From assembly GCA_947579605.1 (NCBI GenBank), contig OX388314.1:25926000-25989999 (forward strand): a DNA stretch of 64,000 bases. The letters are read 5' to 3'. The notes under the pieces were generated by a model that made no database searches, was not told where the DNA came from, and saw only the letters and a list, made by a program, of their open reading frames with translations. Of this stretch, positions 11,851 to 22,044 are shown piece by piece; the first letter of the stretch is position 1; each line of letters starts with the position of its first letter. This DNA is from Athripsodes cinereus. Lineage: Eukaryota > Arthropoda > Insecta > Trichoptera > Leptoceridae. The translations under genes were made by a program, and so were the position numbers.

Positions 11851-12030
11851 TTAAAAAAAAAAACAAAGATATATCTGGGTTTTGTTATAAACCCAAATAC
11901 AACCTTATACACCTTTCACATTAAGCTAAAAGCTTGTGCCGTGAAAGGGGAGTTTGCCGGCATCTGGGATTGAATCACGGACCCCTTGTTCTGGAGGCCC
12001 AGACTCTACCTCCAGGCTACCGACGAACTC
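11851..12030 (-). mobile_element. SINE family J, minus strand, full length
   Basis: Read on the minus strand, the element starts gagttcgtcggtagcctgga, which fits a decayed tRNA A-box region. It reaches a B-box-like region (GTGATTCAATCCC) about 35 bases later, continues through aaactcccctttcacgg and aggttgtatttgggttt, and ends in an A-run (the T-rich side at 11,845-11,863 here). The copies at 42.1, 56.1 and 57.4 kb have the same length and ends, which defines a tRNA-derived SINE of about 170 bp. Confidence 0.8.
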
Positions 12031-12466
12031 AATTGCTTTCACAATTTTAGTATTCTGGACACACTCAATAGATGCAAGTTTTCATATGGACCAATAGTTT
12101 TTTTGTAAATTCTCTGATCGCTGCATTTATACATATTTACAGGGAACAGACTAAAATATTTAAACATTCATTACTGCGACATAGATTGTATCGAAGGAAA
12201 ACTCACTTTCCGGAAAAGGTTGATAAAAAATTACAATAATTACATTCATTAAGTATTGCTAGTGCTGTTTAATTAAATAATAATTTGCGTATAAATAAAT
12301 ACCCAAGTACTTACTTTAGTAGTAATAACATTTCACAATGTTATGGGAATATTAGCAATATAGTCAGTAATAATATCATGGCCCTTTATGAGGTATTTCA
12401 AAGAGAACATTATGTATTATCGAGATATTCCAGTTTAAATAGAGAGGTAGTTTGAAGATCAGAACC

Positions 12467-12609
12467 CCTAGACAAACACGCACTTGGCGATCGACTACAA
12501 ACGATTTTTCAACAATAACTGCAACAATAGCGCATAATTACACGAAACAAGTAGGTAGATTGTCGAAAAGTTCGCCAGTAGTCGATCGCTAAGTACGGTT
12601 TGACTACGG
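12467..12609 (-). mobile_element. MITE M copy 1 (foldback, 143 bp)
   Basis: The element starts cctagacaaac and ends gtttgactacgg. Inside each end lies cgatcgactac and its complement, so the arms pair over about 45 bases with mismatches. The reverse complement of the whole unit aligns with the unit at 24,957-25,098, including the middle (attatgcgctattgttgca). A clear target-site duplication is not visible. The non-autonomous DNA element class is inferred from the TIRs and small size. Confidence 0.75.
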
Positions 12610-12640
12610 GCTCAGTAAATATTTCCCAAAAAGAGTAATG

Positions 12641-12845
12641 TTTTTTTTTATATTATTATTATTGAAAGCTCCATGATTCGTGTGTCCTGCTAGTGATTAC
12701 ATATGGGCTTTGGGTTTTTTTATATTATTATTATTGAAAGCTCCATGATTCGTGTGTCCTGCTAGTGATTACATATGGGCTTTGGGTTTTTTTATATTAT
12801 TATTATTGAAAGCTCTATGATTCGTGTGTCCTGCTAGTGATTACT
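12641..12845 (+). repeat. 72-bp unit repeated about three times
   Basis: The word gaaagctc recurs at 12,664, 12,736 and 12,808, an exact 72-bp period. Each unit holds a T-run, (ATT)n, gattcgtgtgtcctgctagt and gattac. The first two units are identical and the third has one change and a different right edge. Such homogeneity suggests a recent tandem amplification. It begins about 30 bp after MITE M. Confidence 0.85.
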
Positions 12846-12869
12846 ATGACGCTAACACTTGTGAACAAA

Positions 12870-13250
12870 CGAAAACTGAGGTGTGTACACTGTACAGCGT
12901 GCCATGGAGAGACAAATTCTGGACATCAGCTTGAGAGACAAAATAAGAAACGAAACCATCCGACAAAAGTTGTCGACATTGTGAAGTCTCCAAGCTGAAA
13001 TGGCAATGGGCTGGTCATGTGGCAAGGCGAGAAGATAGCACGTGGACTACCAGAATTCTTGAATGGAGGCCATGGAAGGGCAAAAGATGTGTTGGAAGAC
13101 CCCAAAAAAGATGGGTTGACGATATTGTTCAGGCGATGGGAAAACAGTGGTGTTGTGTTACTCGAGATCGAAAATTGTGGAAAAGTTTTGAAGAGGCCTT
13201 TATTTAGCAGTGGAGAGAAGAAGGCTAGCAGTAAGTAAGTAGGTATTATT
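12870..13250 (+). pseudogene. LINE family D (RTE-like) C-terminus, GTAA tail
   Basis: Across two frames it reads ILDISLRDKIRNETIRQ, then KLKWQWAGHVARRED, WTTRILEWRPW, VGRPQKRWVDDIVQAMG, DRKLWKSFEEAF and a stop. This is the C-terminal tail typical of RTE-like endonuclease/reverse-transcriptase elements (GHVAR..D.RW...L.W.P......GRP..RW.DD). A frameshift or deletion lies near 12,970. The 3' end agcagtaagtaagtagg is a GTAA microsatellite tail, the same as in the copy ending at 49,678. Confidence 0.8.
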
Positions 13251-13254
13251 ATTA

Positions 13255-14175
13255 TCCTAAAAATATCACCTTGCACTGAGACCATAACATACATGCCGGG
13301 TCCCTCGCCCACTGACGTGGTAGGATCGTAGATGCCAACACTGGCATAGTTGTCTTAGAATAGAGAGAGTCCAAATATTAAAAAAAATATTCACCTAAAC
13401 GGATAAATAGGAGTCCTTGGACTCCTGAAATATCCGAGAAATAAAGATATTTCAACAATGAGACCATAACAGTTTTCCATCAAGGCGACCTCAGCAGGAA
13501 AAATAATAAAAAACAGCGAGACAGAAGAAAACACCACAAAAGAGAAATCATTAAAAAGAAACAACAGAATCAAAGAAGTTTCTATCCTGGCGATAAAGTC
13601 ATTCTAGGTACATATGTTATGTTAAAAATATCAATATGAACATTCATTTAAATCATTAAATTATTTTATAGCCTTGCCGGTAGAAAAAATAGGGATTATA
13701 ATAAAAAAGAACAAATAAATTCTTAGTATTTCAGTAAATTTCGATACAATTTGTGCTCAACTTGAATTATTTACAAGTAGGTATATGTTTGTACCTTGCA
13801 ATGACTCGCACGACACCTAGTTGTAGGTATGCCATTGAGGAATGTGGTTCAATTGTCGAAGAGAATTCTACGTATGAAATAAACAATATAATATATACTA
13901 ATACATATTACCGATACATAGAATTATAATATTACCTATATTGATTCTGCATGCTGCGCTAAGCATTTCGCATTCCTTTCTTTACATATTATTATTATTA
14001 TAGGTATTGCAGATCGCTCCGAGTTACAAGAAAGTACTTGCACGAGTTCTTACATATTAATTCATTGAAATAATAATAATACTATCCGCTTCTACTAGTA
14101 CCTTCAACTATGCACAGTACTTGCAGTATGTAATACGTTTATTTTAAATGAATTGCCATACATTAAGTGAGTCAT
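13255..14175. other. Intergenic stretch, short hairpin only
   Basis: No gene is supported. A small hairpin, aggagtcc-tt-ggactcct, lies near 13,410-13,430. The rest is AT-rich. Confidence 0.4.
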
Positions 14176-14179
14176 TTTA

Positions 14180-14365
14180 CGTCCTACCTCCTCATTCCGC
14201 ACCTTTTGTAAGGCACGCAGAGAAGACGAAACGACAATTTCATTTATTACACACTGCTTTTGCTTCATCCACATTCATTCAATTTCTCTTGCACGTACGT
14301 CGATTTTTCTTACACAATACGCGGTCGTTTTGACAAATTGAGCCACGTGGTCCTCGCGTCACTGC
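14180..14365 (-). mobile_element. LINE family B 3' segment, minus strand, degraded
   Basis: Reverse-complement words shared with the other family B copies: catccacattcattcaattt, cttgcacgtacgtcgatttt, acacaatacgcggtcgtttt and gagccacgtggtcctcgcg. The terminal part is decayed and no tail is clear. Confidence 0.6.
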
Positions 14366-14446
14366 GACGGAAAAATACATTTTCTTCGCCATCCATTCGC
14401 TCCACATATCCAAACAAACAAAATAATTTTTGATTATTTTACGTTG

Positions 14447-14638
14447 ATATCTATACTAGATATAAAATATATATAAAATGTGGATGTCTAATCCATCTTT
14501 TTTTTCTTTAAATATGAGTATACAAGTCATCCTCTCAGGGTCATATTTTATTTATATATTTTCATTGTCATTTGGCCCATACTACGTAGGCACTTGGACC
14601 CTTCATACATATAATATTCATCACATATTTCATATATA
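14447..14638. other. AT-rich stretch with a possible Helitron-like 5' word
   Basis: The word tctatactagatataaaa at 14,452 resembles the TC-starting 5' terminus of insect Helitrons, but I find no matching CTRR end of its own. Call it uncertain. Confidence 0.25.
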
Positions 14639-14911
14639 TCTATACAAATAAAAATGAGTTGACCATGTATGTTCCCCCTTAACTTGAGAACGGCTGAACA
14701 GAATGGGCTGATTCTTTTTTTGTTATGTTCGTTATTATTAGGAGACGGTTTGCATGAAAGAAAATTTTTGTAAAATCCAACGGAAAAGTCGGAAATTTGG
14801 ATTGTATTTTTGTATGAAAGTGACATTTGGATGACATTTCTGCTGTCACGTGTTGCCATAACGAAAATTTTTATGAAATTCATCCTGGCGACGCCGGGTA
14901 GGAACATCTAG
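14639..14911 (+). mobile_element. Non-autonomous Helitron (273 bp)
   Basis: The 5' end is TCTATACAAATAAAA, directly preceded by A (14,638). The 3' end is CTAG at 14,908-14,911, directly followed by T. This is the A/T insertion context that Helitrons use. Nine bases before CTAG is a GC-rich hairpin, CCTGGC-GAC-GCCGGG (14,884-14,898), the standard 3' subterminal hairpin. No TIRs and no target-site duplication are seen, as expected. No Rep/helicase coding capacity fits in this length, so it would need an autonomous partner elsewhere. Confidence 0.8.
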
Positions 14912-14914
14912 TTA

Positions 14915-15545
14915 AAAATAAAACAGTTCATAAAATAATTCAAGTTGAAAAAAAGTTAAATCTTAGTATATTCTAGTCGCGAATGTAAAGAGTCCGGATC
15001 AACAACGTCAAATATTCAAAAAGCAATCAAACAATTCAATTCATTTAGCATTTCGTCAATAGAGTAGAAAGATTTATCAACTAGATATGATTTCATAAAT
15101 TTAATAATAAATAAAGGAAGGCAAATTATGTCAAATTAATACAAGTAATGTAACATCAAAAACATTATAAATAATTATACATAATTATATGCAAACTTAG
15201 TACAGAGCTTCATTCTTAGAAGAAGAAAAAAAAACATCAATGAACAACGCGTCATATTTTAACGTCATTTTAAACCATTCATAAAAATTATTTGTTAGTA
15301 CATACAAACATTACAAATATTAATAATATTATACACGATTGTAAAATGTGTTTCCGAACTTCCCTGTCAGACGAAATCTTGGCAAAATAATAATATGCAT
15401 TGTTAATTCTAAAGTTCAAACAAAATATATTCACATACAAGGAAAAATTAATATAACCGAGTTTTTCCACAATCTTTGACGTTTTTATTTTATTGCAGCG
15501 TGATTACGTTTCTAAATTCTAACAGGGCTTTGATTGGAAGACAAT
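14915..15545. other. Intergenic AT-rich stretch, no feature recognised
   Basis: No supported gene or repeat. Confidence 0.4.
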
Positions 15546-15549
15546 AGTC

Positions 15550-15735
15550 TAGCGTATGAAATTTCTGTTCGATTCAGTCGCACCGTCTTATCTGAGGAAA
15601 ATATTTGTCTTTTTACAATCACACGGTATGTTACTTGATTCAGCTACAAATAATCTTCAATTTATTCCCCCTCATCAGACTTGTAATTCATTTACTGTTT
15701 ATGGTGCGAAGTTCTGGAATAGACTCCCATAAAAA
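15550..15735 (+). pseudogene. Jockey-type LINE C-terminus
   Basis: The frame ending at the TAA near 15,732 reads DSVAPSYLRKIFVFLQ, then LQFIPPHQ, then NSFTVYGAKFWNRLP and a stop. The APxYL ... SFxVxGAxxWNxLP pattern is the closing segment of jockey/CR1-clade LINE proteins. The stop comes directly after the conserved LP, so the last 30 or so family residues are lost. The neighbouring T-rich DNA at 15,800-16,030 could be its UTR. Confidence 0.75.
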
Positions 15736-15982
15736 GTTTGTAATTCTTCAACATTATATTTATATCGTTAAAAATTAACGATCTCTTATCTTCTTGTACA
15801 TTTTTCAAATTCCCTCATCCTCTCCTTTTCCTCTTTTCCCTTTCCCTTCAAATTCTTTTTGTATATGTGCTTTATTTACTCATTTTTTTTTAATTTTATT
15901 TACATTTTTATCTTATTTAGTATTAATTTTAATGTATAATTATATGTATTTTCTAATAATTTATTATATTATTTTTTCCAGG

Positions 15983-16007
15983 TTATAAACATATTATATG
16001 TTTATAA
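15983..16007. repeat. Perfect 11-bp hairpin
   Basis: ttataaacata, a 3-base loop, then the exact complement. It lies in AT-rich DNA and has no tract that would suggest a terminator. Confidence 0.5.
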
Positions 16008-16009
16008 AT

Positions 16010-17625
16010 ATTAAATGCTTGTAATAATTTTTTGTTTATTTATTTTTGTGTATGTTTGTTGTTAAAAGATTTTCAGACTTGCAATAATGTTTTGATTGAC
16101 AGGATAATTCGGAAAACGTCGAATGCCTTCCTTTATGTATTTTACAATAATTCTCATGACACTCGTATAATAATCATCTTCCCGTGAGAAAGCATGTACT
16201 AAATACATAAAACAAATTAATATTAATAAAATAATAAATAATATTTACTTATTCACATTCCAAGGAAAAGAAACACATTGTCGAAATATTCAAAATAATA
16301 ATAATAATAATTGTATTTTAAATTACAGATTTGGCATCCGCTCGCCAAAAATGGCGAACAATACAGTGCACACAAGCAACATTTATTATTTTATAATTGT
16401 TTTGTTCTTCAAGTATTCAGATGCGAACCTTTTATGGAATAATCTAGAAATGTACCGAGTGCATGTAACAGGGTAACAGAAGTAAGCGCCAGTGCAAATA
16501 ATTTATATAAAAATAATGCCACATAATATGTATAATGAAGATTGCATGAACCATAATATTATTGGTAGACAATGAAGAGAATATCGCAAAAGGAACTTTC
16601 CATTTCAGATATTTCAGATTTGAAAGAATTATATTTTTGTATTTGTTCTGCACACACCTATTTTAAACAGTAAAATAATTCCTGCAAAATTATTCAACCG
16701 TAGGAAAAATTATAACTAAAAAGTTGTGTGCGGTTTCAAAATTCACATTTTTTTAATTATTTCGTGTCCATATTTCAGCCCTTGGCAATGATATGAATCT
16801 TTTTACAAATGAGTGTGAATGTGTACAATAACATGAATTAAGTACATATAACATACGTAGTCATAACAATAATAGTATTATGTGGTAGTGCGAATGGTAC
16901 AAATTAATATAATATAGTTAGAGAAAGAGAAAACGAAGACATCCGAGGCCCTCCGACAGAGGCCGACTGAAGCGTGAGATTGGGGTGCAGACAACAGTCG
17001 CACGCCACCTGAATAAGAATACAACTGAACATAACTTGCTATGTAGGTATCTATATACCTATAATAGTTCAGTATAATATGTACTTATATATATAGTTAC
17101 TTCACCATATAAATACGTACAATAACATCATACTACTCCATATAGAAGTTTTACCTCTTTCATTGTTATGTGCTCCTGGTGTAATCGTCTTGGTAATTTG
17201 TTGCAGTTAGAAAACGTTTCTTTTTACTTGTTTACCTTAAAAAAGAAAAACAATTTTTTTTCCGACAAAGAATAAGTTTTTCACTTTCTAAAAGTTTAAT
17301 ACGAAAAAACTCAAATGAAATTTTCCCTTATTAGATAATTATTACTATTATTGAAAAGATTTCATATTCTACTGGGACCATTACAGCTTTCGGCCAATGC
17401 GATCCAAGAGAAAACAAAACAATAATAAATAAATAAAAACAAACAATAGCGATACTTACTACATAATTGTCAAATTTTTACAAAAAAAACTTGGAAATGA
17501 TTGAGGATGATATTACTATTAATGATAGTAATAATTGAATAACTTTTGTGCACAATAATTGAATCCAGCGAGAACCAAAAGCCTATTCAAAAGCCTGCTC
17601 ACTTCTGAGATGAAAACCTTACATG
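16010..17625. other. 1.6-kb AT-rich stretch, no gene
   Basis: Nothing is recognised apart from an (AAT)n run near 16,296-16,311 and a short GC-richer patch at 16,925-17,015 (gaggccctccgacagaggcc). The patch stands out in composition but has no family assignment. Confidence 0.4.
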
Positions 17626-17626
17626 T

Positions 17627-17686
17627 TGTTTCTGATTATATCTCTGAGAGTTGCGAATAAAACTCTCAGAGATATAATCAGAAACA
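17627..17686. repeat. Perfect 25-bp stem hairpin
   Basis: The 25-base arm at 17,627-17,651 (tgtttctgattatatctctg...) is exactly complementary to 17,662-17,686, with a 10-base loop. The match stops abruptly at both outer ends. Arms this long with no mismatch suggest recent origin. Confidence 0.9.
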
Positions 17687-17689
17687 TTA

Positions 17690-17935
17690 AGATAGGAAGA
17701 ATAAACGACACAGAGCACATAGTGAGATGGTGCAGGAAGGGAAAACGATTCTGTAGAATATCATATAGACGGGAAGGCTAACAGGACCGCCCACATTGCT
17801 ACAAAGGAAACACCAGCTGTTTTGTGTTCATGAAGACGTCCACCAAAAAGATGAAAGGATAGCTGACCCTCGGCATAGTCATAAGAGGGAACAACTTCCG
17901 AAGCAACAGATCAAAGGTCTATAAACGAAAAGAAC
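17690..17935. other. GC-richer unassigned segment
   Basis: Composition differs from its surroundings (agatggtgcaggaaggga, gacaggaccgcccacattgc-like patches). It contains aaggaaacaccagctgttt and gaagacgtccaccaaaaag. It looks like a decayed coding or LINE-derived fragment, but I recognise no family motif. Confidence 0.35.
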
Positions 17936-17939
17936 AATA

Positions 17940-18735
17940 TTCTTTATAAAAATTAATAATTTAATATATCTCATGTAATTCGGGCGTCCTTAAAACCGAC
18001 GCCTGCCTGTAGATAAGTTTGCCGACGCGACGCGGTGGTGTAAAGTAGGCCAAGGAGTGTGAGAACCTGAATAAAAAGTGTCACACAAAATCGTCATATT
18101 ATAACTATTATTATTATTATGTACATAAATAAAGCTACACATAATTATTTTTGTTCGTTCGTTTGTTTGTTAATGCGTATGAGGGAGTACGATAAATATT
18201 CTAGGTCGAAGTATGTAACACACCCCTATCGAATAAAATAAAAATAATAAATAGCGGGGTATTGTTGACCCATATAAATCATATTGACATTTTGTCAGCT
18301 GTTTCTAACCTAACCGAATGGAATGGCCCTCTTTATTTTTCGTCGTCGATATAGAAAAGAGTCTTATGTAGGTAGGTATATAATTATATAAGGAAGTAAA
18401 GAGTGATAGGGAATTATTTCTCATTTTTCGCTAAGTGTGGACAGAGACAGAGCTATCTGCGAATATTATATGTAATGCACATTATAAAAGTTTGTCACCG
18501 TGGTTGAGTAAACTTTTTCAATACACAGCTACAAGTGTAGCGCATGCGCACTCGCATTTTCTGCTTTGGGTGTTTTTTTATTCATTCAATGTATTGTCTT
18601 TTTCCTTTAATTCTAACTCTATTACAAATAACAACCTTGTGGTTTTAGCAAATTGTGAAATTATGCATAAAAGTTGAGCAGGAAAATGTATTGTTTATAT
18701 TTTATGATTTGTAAATTATTTCGGTTCAAATGTTT
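17940..18735. other. Intergenic stretch, no gene
   Basis: Nothing supportable. The 80-codon frame at 18,435-18,677 has no motif that I recognise. Confidence 0.35.
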
Positions 18736-18779
18736 AATAATCTAAATAAATAGGTAAGATTGCCGGGTTTGAAAGCTAG
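18736..18779 (+). mobile_element. Possible Helitron 3' end
   Basis: The bases attgccgggtttgaaagCTAG are followed by T at 18,780, which fits the insect Helitron 3' terminus. The preceding hairpin is only partly preserved and I cannot find a matching 5' TC end, so it is a truncated remnant at best. Confidence 0.4.
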
Positions 18780-18784
18780 TAAAC

Positions 18785-18785
<1 letters not shown>

Positions 18786-18817
<32 letters not shown>

Positions 18818-18826
18818 TAATAACAT
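18786..18826 (+). repeat. (AAT)n microsatellite
   Basis: A near-pure run of about ten taa/ata units interrupted once by tga. Confidence 0.9.
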
Positions 18827-19278
18827 ACAGCATTCATATTATCTACCGCATTAAACACATACAAACATGTCACCATATCGTACATACGGATATTAATACA
18901 ATACACAGTGTGAAAATACAAAAACTCATATTACAATGCGGAATTTTCTCACTTGCGAGGCGCTAGTGAACAATGCACAATTATGTATAATAATTTATGT
19001 TAATCATAATATATTATAAACTTCTAGAAAGTTGCATACAACAAATTAATGTATGAATGATTCGCCTAGTGACTATTATGATTTCCTTCAAAGGTGATTA
19101 TCACAGATTCATCCATTTGTCTTCTCAATCTGTGTGTTTATTGGGGTAGGCAAAGAGGATAGTTCTCCCAGATATTCCATTCAGCAAGATGGCTATTCCA
19201 TATTGATATAAAACGAATTTATTATGTTGAAACAGATTAGAACATAATTTAGGCAAAATGCTGAATTTTAATATACAC

Positions 19279-19492
19279 CATCACGACATATCCCACAAGT
19301 GCGGTAGCCAGCAGACCAACGGCAAAAAAAACATGCAAGCTGTCCTCTCCGTGCCAATATAAAATCAAGACATTCAGGATGGGTGGCAAAACTCATCGCT
19401 GAATTTAAGATGTAAAATGTCTTAACATTTCAAACACCTGCCTTTTACAGGACACTCGAAAACTTACGGAGGAGAGTGGGAGGTCAATTCTT
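19279..19492 (-). repeat. Repeat family A, nearly full length, minus strand
   Basis: Reverse-complement order: catcacgacatatcccacaa, gtagccagcagaccaacgg, acatgcaagctgtcctctcc, aagacattcaggatgggtgg, cgctgaatttaagatgtaaa, gccttttacaggacactcg and gagtgggaggtcaattctt. It is close to the 54-57 kb copies, so it belongs to the same young subgroup. The 5'-most word (gagcacccgg) is missing. Confidence 0.8.
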
Positions 19493-19494
19493 TT

Positions 19495-20325
19495 CTTTTC
19501 TTTTTTTCCAGGAATGTGAAGGCTAGTTAATCAAATGTATGAAATAAACATGCAGATGAAACTTAAACGCGTCATAAAAATGAGACATTATGTAAGATTG
19601 GCATACTTCATAGTTAAAATGAAAATGTAAATTGTTCCCCGACATCAGAACCTACCTACTGTTTATAAAGTACCAAAATTCGGACTCACCTATTTGAATT
19701 GAGAAAGCTGAAGAGTGTTCACATAATAATCCAGTCGCTTTCTGCAAAAAAAGAATAAAAACTGTTATTTCGTTCTCGTACATAATAATATAATGATAAA
19801 AATAGAAAGAAATATTTTATAATGGATGAATTTGGGTTTGTGATAAACTTAAATACAACTTCATAGTAAGTAATAATATGCTTAAACAGGAAGGCAAATA
19901 CAGTATGGACAGAATACAGTATACTGTTATATACTGCAGTATGATTGTGTAATTAATATACTCGTATATTACAGAACTCAATCAGCACATACGTAGGTAA
20001 AATTATGTTCAGTGCACCCATATAACTGCAAGGAACAAGCAGGTACTGCATTATACAATTACTGCAGGATGATGACAGTAATTCTATTTCAACAAAACAC
20101 AATACAAGCATTACTGTTGATGTTTTCGGGTTTGCTGCGTGGGTCTCTGTTGTTCTCCTTTTCAACTTCGTTGCTGATGCAATCATCAGGAATGAAAATG
20201 AACAATATAAAACTTTGCGAAAGTTTAAATAATAATAATACAAACATATTTTGTATTGCTTTCTAATCAACAACAATAATAATTTTATACCTATATGTGC
20301 ACAACATAACATACATAAATATGGA
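19495..20325. other. Intergenic AT-rich stretch, no gene
   Basis: The overlapping frames at 19,953-20,312 and 20,012-20,266 lie on opposite strands, show no domain and are not called. Confidence 0.4.
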
Positions 20326-20329
20326 TATT

Positions 20330-20546
20330 GACAGAGACAGAGTTAGTCCCAAACTAAGATATGAACCTTGTATTATGGGTAGGTACTAACGCGACGATAC
20401 ACATATACAATGCACCAAACACAACATATGCACGCAACACCTAAATTCAGGACAATTAAAAAAATACCTTTTCTCATTTTATCCTGGCTGGGAATTGAAT
20501 CTGGAACCTCGTGGCTCAAAGGTAAGAGTCATACGTATATACATGA
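20330..20546 (-). mobile_element. SINE family H, minus strand, with head
   Basis: The 3' body words come first in plus coordinates: gacagagacagag, tcccaaactaagatatgaac, cttgtattatgggtag and acgcgacgatacacatatac. Then come the reverse complement of ttgtcc-type body and a head with a decayed B box (tgggaattgaatctggaacc). The head abuts another tRNA-headed SINE that starts near 20,551 on the plus strand. Confidence 0.7.
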
Positions 20547-20550
20547 ATCT

Positions 20551-20707
20551 AACCGGCCACGTGGTGTAACGGCTATCGCAGTCGACTTACATCATCGTGG
20601 TCCTGGGTTCGATTCCCGGCTGGGTCGTGATGTTTCACTCGAATTTTTCACATCTCAGGGTTTGGAGAAAAACTGTCTCAGTAGGATTGAGATGGCACTG
20701 GTTGTCT
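20551..20707 (+). mobile_element. SINE family I, tRNA-derived head
   Basis: The segment holds a Pol III A box TGGTGTAACGG (20,571-20,581) and a B box GGTTCGATTCC (20,605-20,615), about 33 bases apart, in a tRNA-like context. The acceptor arms do not pair (GGCCACG against CTGGGTC), so this is a SINE head and not a working tRNA gene. The body continues through ttttcacatctcagggtttg to tgagatggcactgg. I see only this one copy. Confidence 0.65.
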
Positions 20708-20966
20708 AGAAAAAATTTGATGTATCTAAGTGAGTACTATCTACTATTATAGAGGTGGTTGGTTGTTTACGAGGGATTGACGGTTGGATTTCATTTAAGA
20801 CCCGTAGATCCACAAAACGACAACTGTACCAGTTTTTTATTGTAAGTTACACAAACTTGAGCTGAATGGATCCAGCAGGTTTACTCTGGACACAATCTTA
20901 ATACGAAACTTATCTTTCTTGATTAAGTTTAAGACAAGATTAAGATCGTATTTAGGTTGTTTCATG

Positions 20967-21228
20967 CACTGAGAAAAATACTAGCGAAATTTCACAACGT
21001 ATCATTGGTAAGTACGTACTATCAGATTAGGGCCAGAGATAGTAAAAACGATTCATTGGTACGAATCTATAATATTAACTTTTCGCAAACAAACTGTTGG
21101 TAAATTTACCAATGATTTTTTTGCGAAAAGTTAATATTATAGATTCGTACTAATGAATCGTTTGTACTATCTCTGGTCCTAATCTGATAGTACGTACCAA
21201 TGATTCGTTGTGAGTATTTTTCTCAGTG
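20967..21228. mobile_element. Foldback element (262 bp palindrome)
   Basis: The left arm begins cactgagaaaaatac and the right arm ends gtatttttctcagtg. The inner arm words tacgtactatcagattaggg, agagatagta, aacgattcattggtacgaat and aatattaacttttcgcaaa all recur in reverse complement with few mismatches. Only a short AT loop separates the arms (around 21,090-21,115). No gene lies inside. It looks like a MITE or foldback transposon; a target duplication is not clear. Confidence 0.8.
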
Positions 21229-21229
21229 T

Positions 21230-21535
21230 GACTAACCCTGCAGGTCTCAGTAATAATTGATCGACATTTTGATCGAAATTTCGGACAAAGATCCGCTTTT
21301 CTTCGGCCAATGATCGTATTCAGCATGACGTGATCTTACCATTCATAATAACACACATATTTTATTATTATAAGTTATTATTATGTATGTATGAGAAAAA
21401 ACACCAAGGATATCGTGCGAAATTCATTTAACTTTGTGAGGCCGCTGAGATGTGAAGATAAATCGGTGTGATAAATAATAACTGTACAGTTAGTTTGTTA
21501 ATGCGCAGTATACACAAATTAAAATTTATGCGCAT
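21230..21535. other. Intergenic AT-rich stretch, no gene
   Basis: Nothing recognised. Confidence 0.4.
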
Positions 21536-21536
21536 A

Positions 21537-22044
21537 TGGATTTATAATATTTTTTAGTTTCTTCAATTAAATTCGTAATCGTTCATAAGGGAAAAATGTG
21601 AAATGAAGGTTATTATTAACTTTTTAAAATTTAACTTTTCCATTATCGACTTTACCTTCAAAAAATCTGCTCTAGCTAAATTTATACTATCTACTAAAAA
21701 AAAATTGCATTTTTTCAATATTGAATTTCATCGCGAAAGATTTTTACGTAAGTATTTTGAATGTCCTGTTAAAGACAGGTGTTCGAAAAATGGATTTATA
21801 ATATTTTTTAGTTTCTTCAATTAAATTCGTAATCGTTCATAAGGGAAAAATGTGAAATGAAGGTTATTATTAACTTTTTAAAATTTAACTTTTCCATTAT
21901 CGACTTTACCTTCAAAAAATCTGCTCTAGCTAAATTTATACTATCTACTAAAAAAAAATTGCATTTTTTCAATATTGAATTTCATCGCGAAAGATTTTTA
22001 CGTAAGTATTTTGAATGTCCTGTTAAAGACAGGTGTTCGAAAAA
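21537..22044 (+). repeat. 254-bp tandem duplication
   Basis: Two direct copies at 21,537-21,790 and 21,791-22,044 are identical over everything I compared. Each carries the same 60-73 codon frame starting MKVIINFLKFN, which is open only because the DNA is AT-rich, and each ends with a family A 5' piece (gaatgtcctgttaaagacagg). The second copy runs on into more family A sequence and the first is cut at that point. Confidence 0.9.

Noticed and set aside
12926..13312. 128-codon minus-strand frame
   Set aside because: It overlaps the LINE D C-terminus in antisense and has no motif of its own.
18736..18779. A complete second Helitron ending at 18,779
   Set aside because: The CTAG-T end is present, but the subterminal hairpin is poor and no TC-type start was found upstream. 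It is kept as a low-confidence 3' remnant.
20551..20625. A functional tRNA gene
   Set aside because: A and B boxes are present but the acceptor and anticodon arms do not pair and a SINE body follows.
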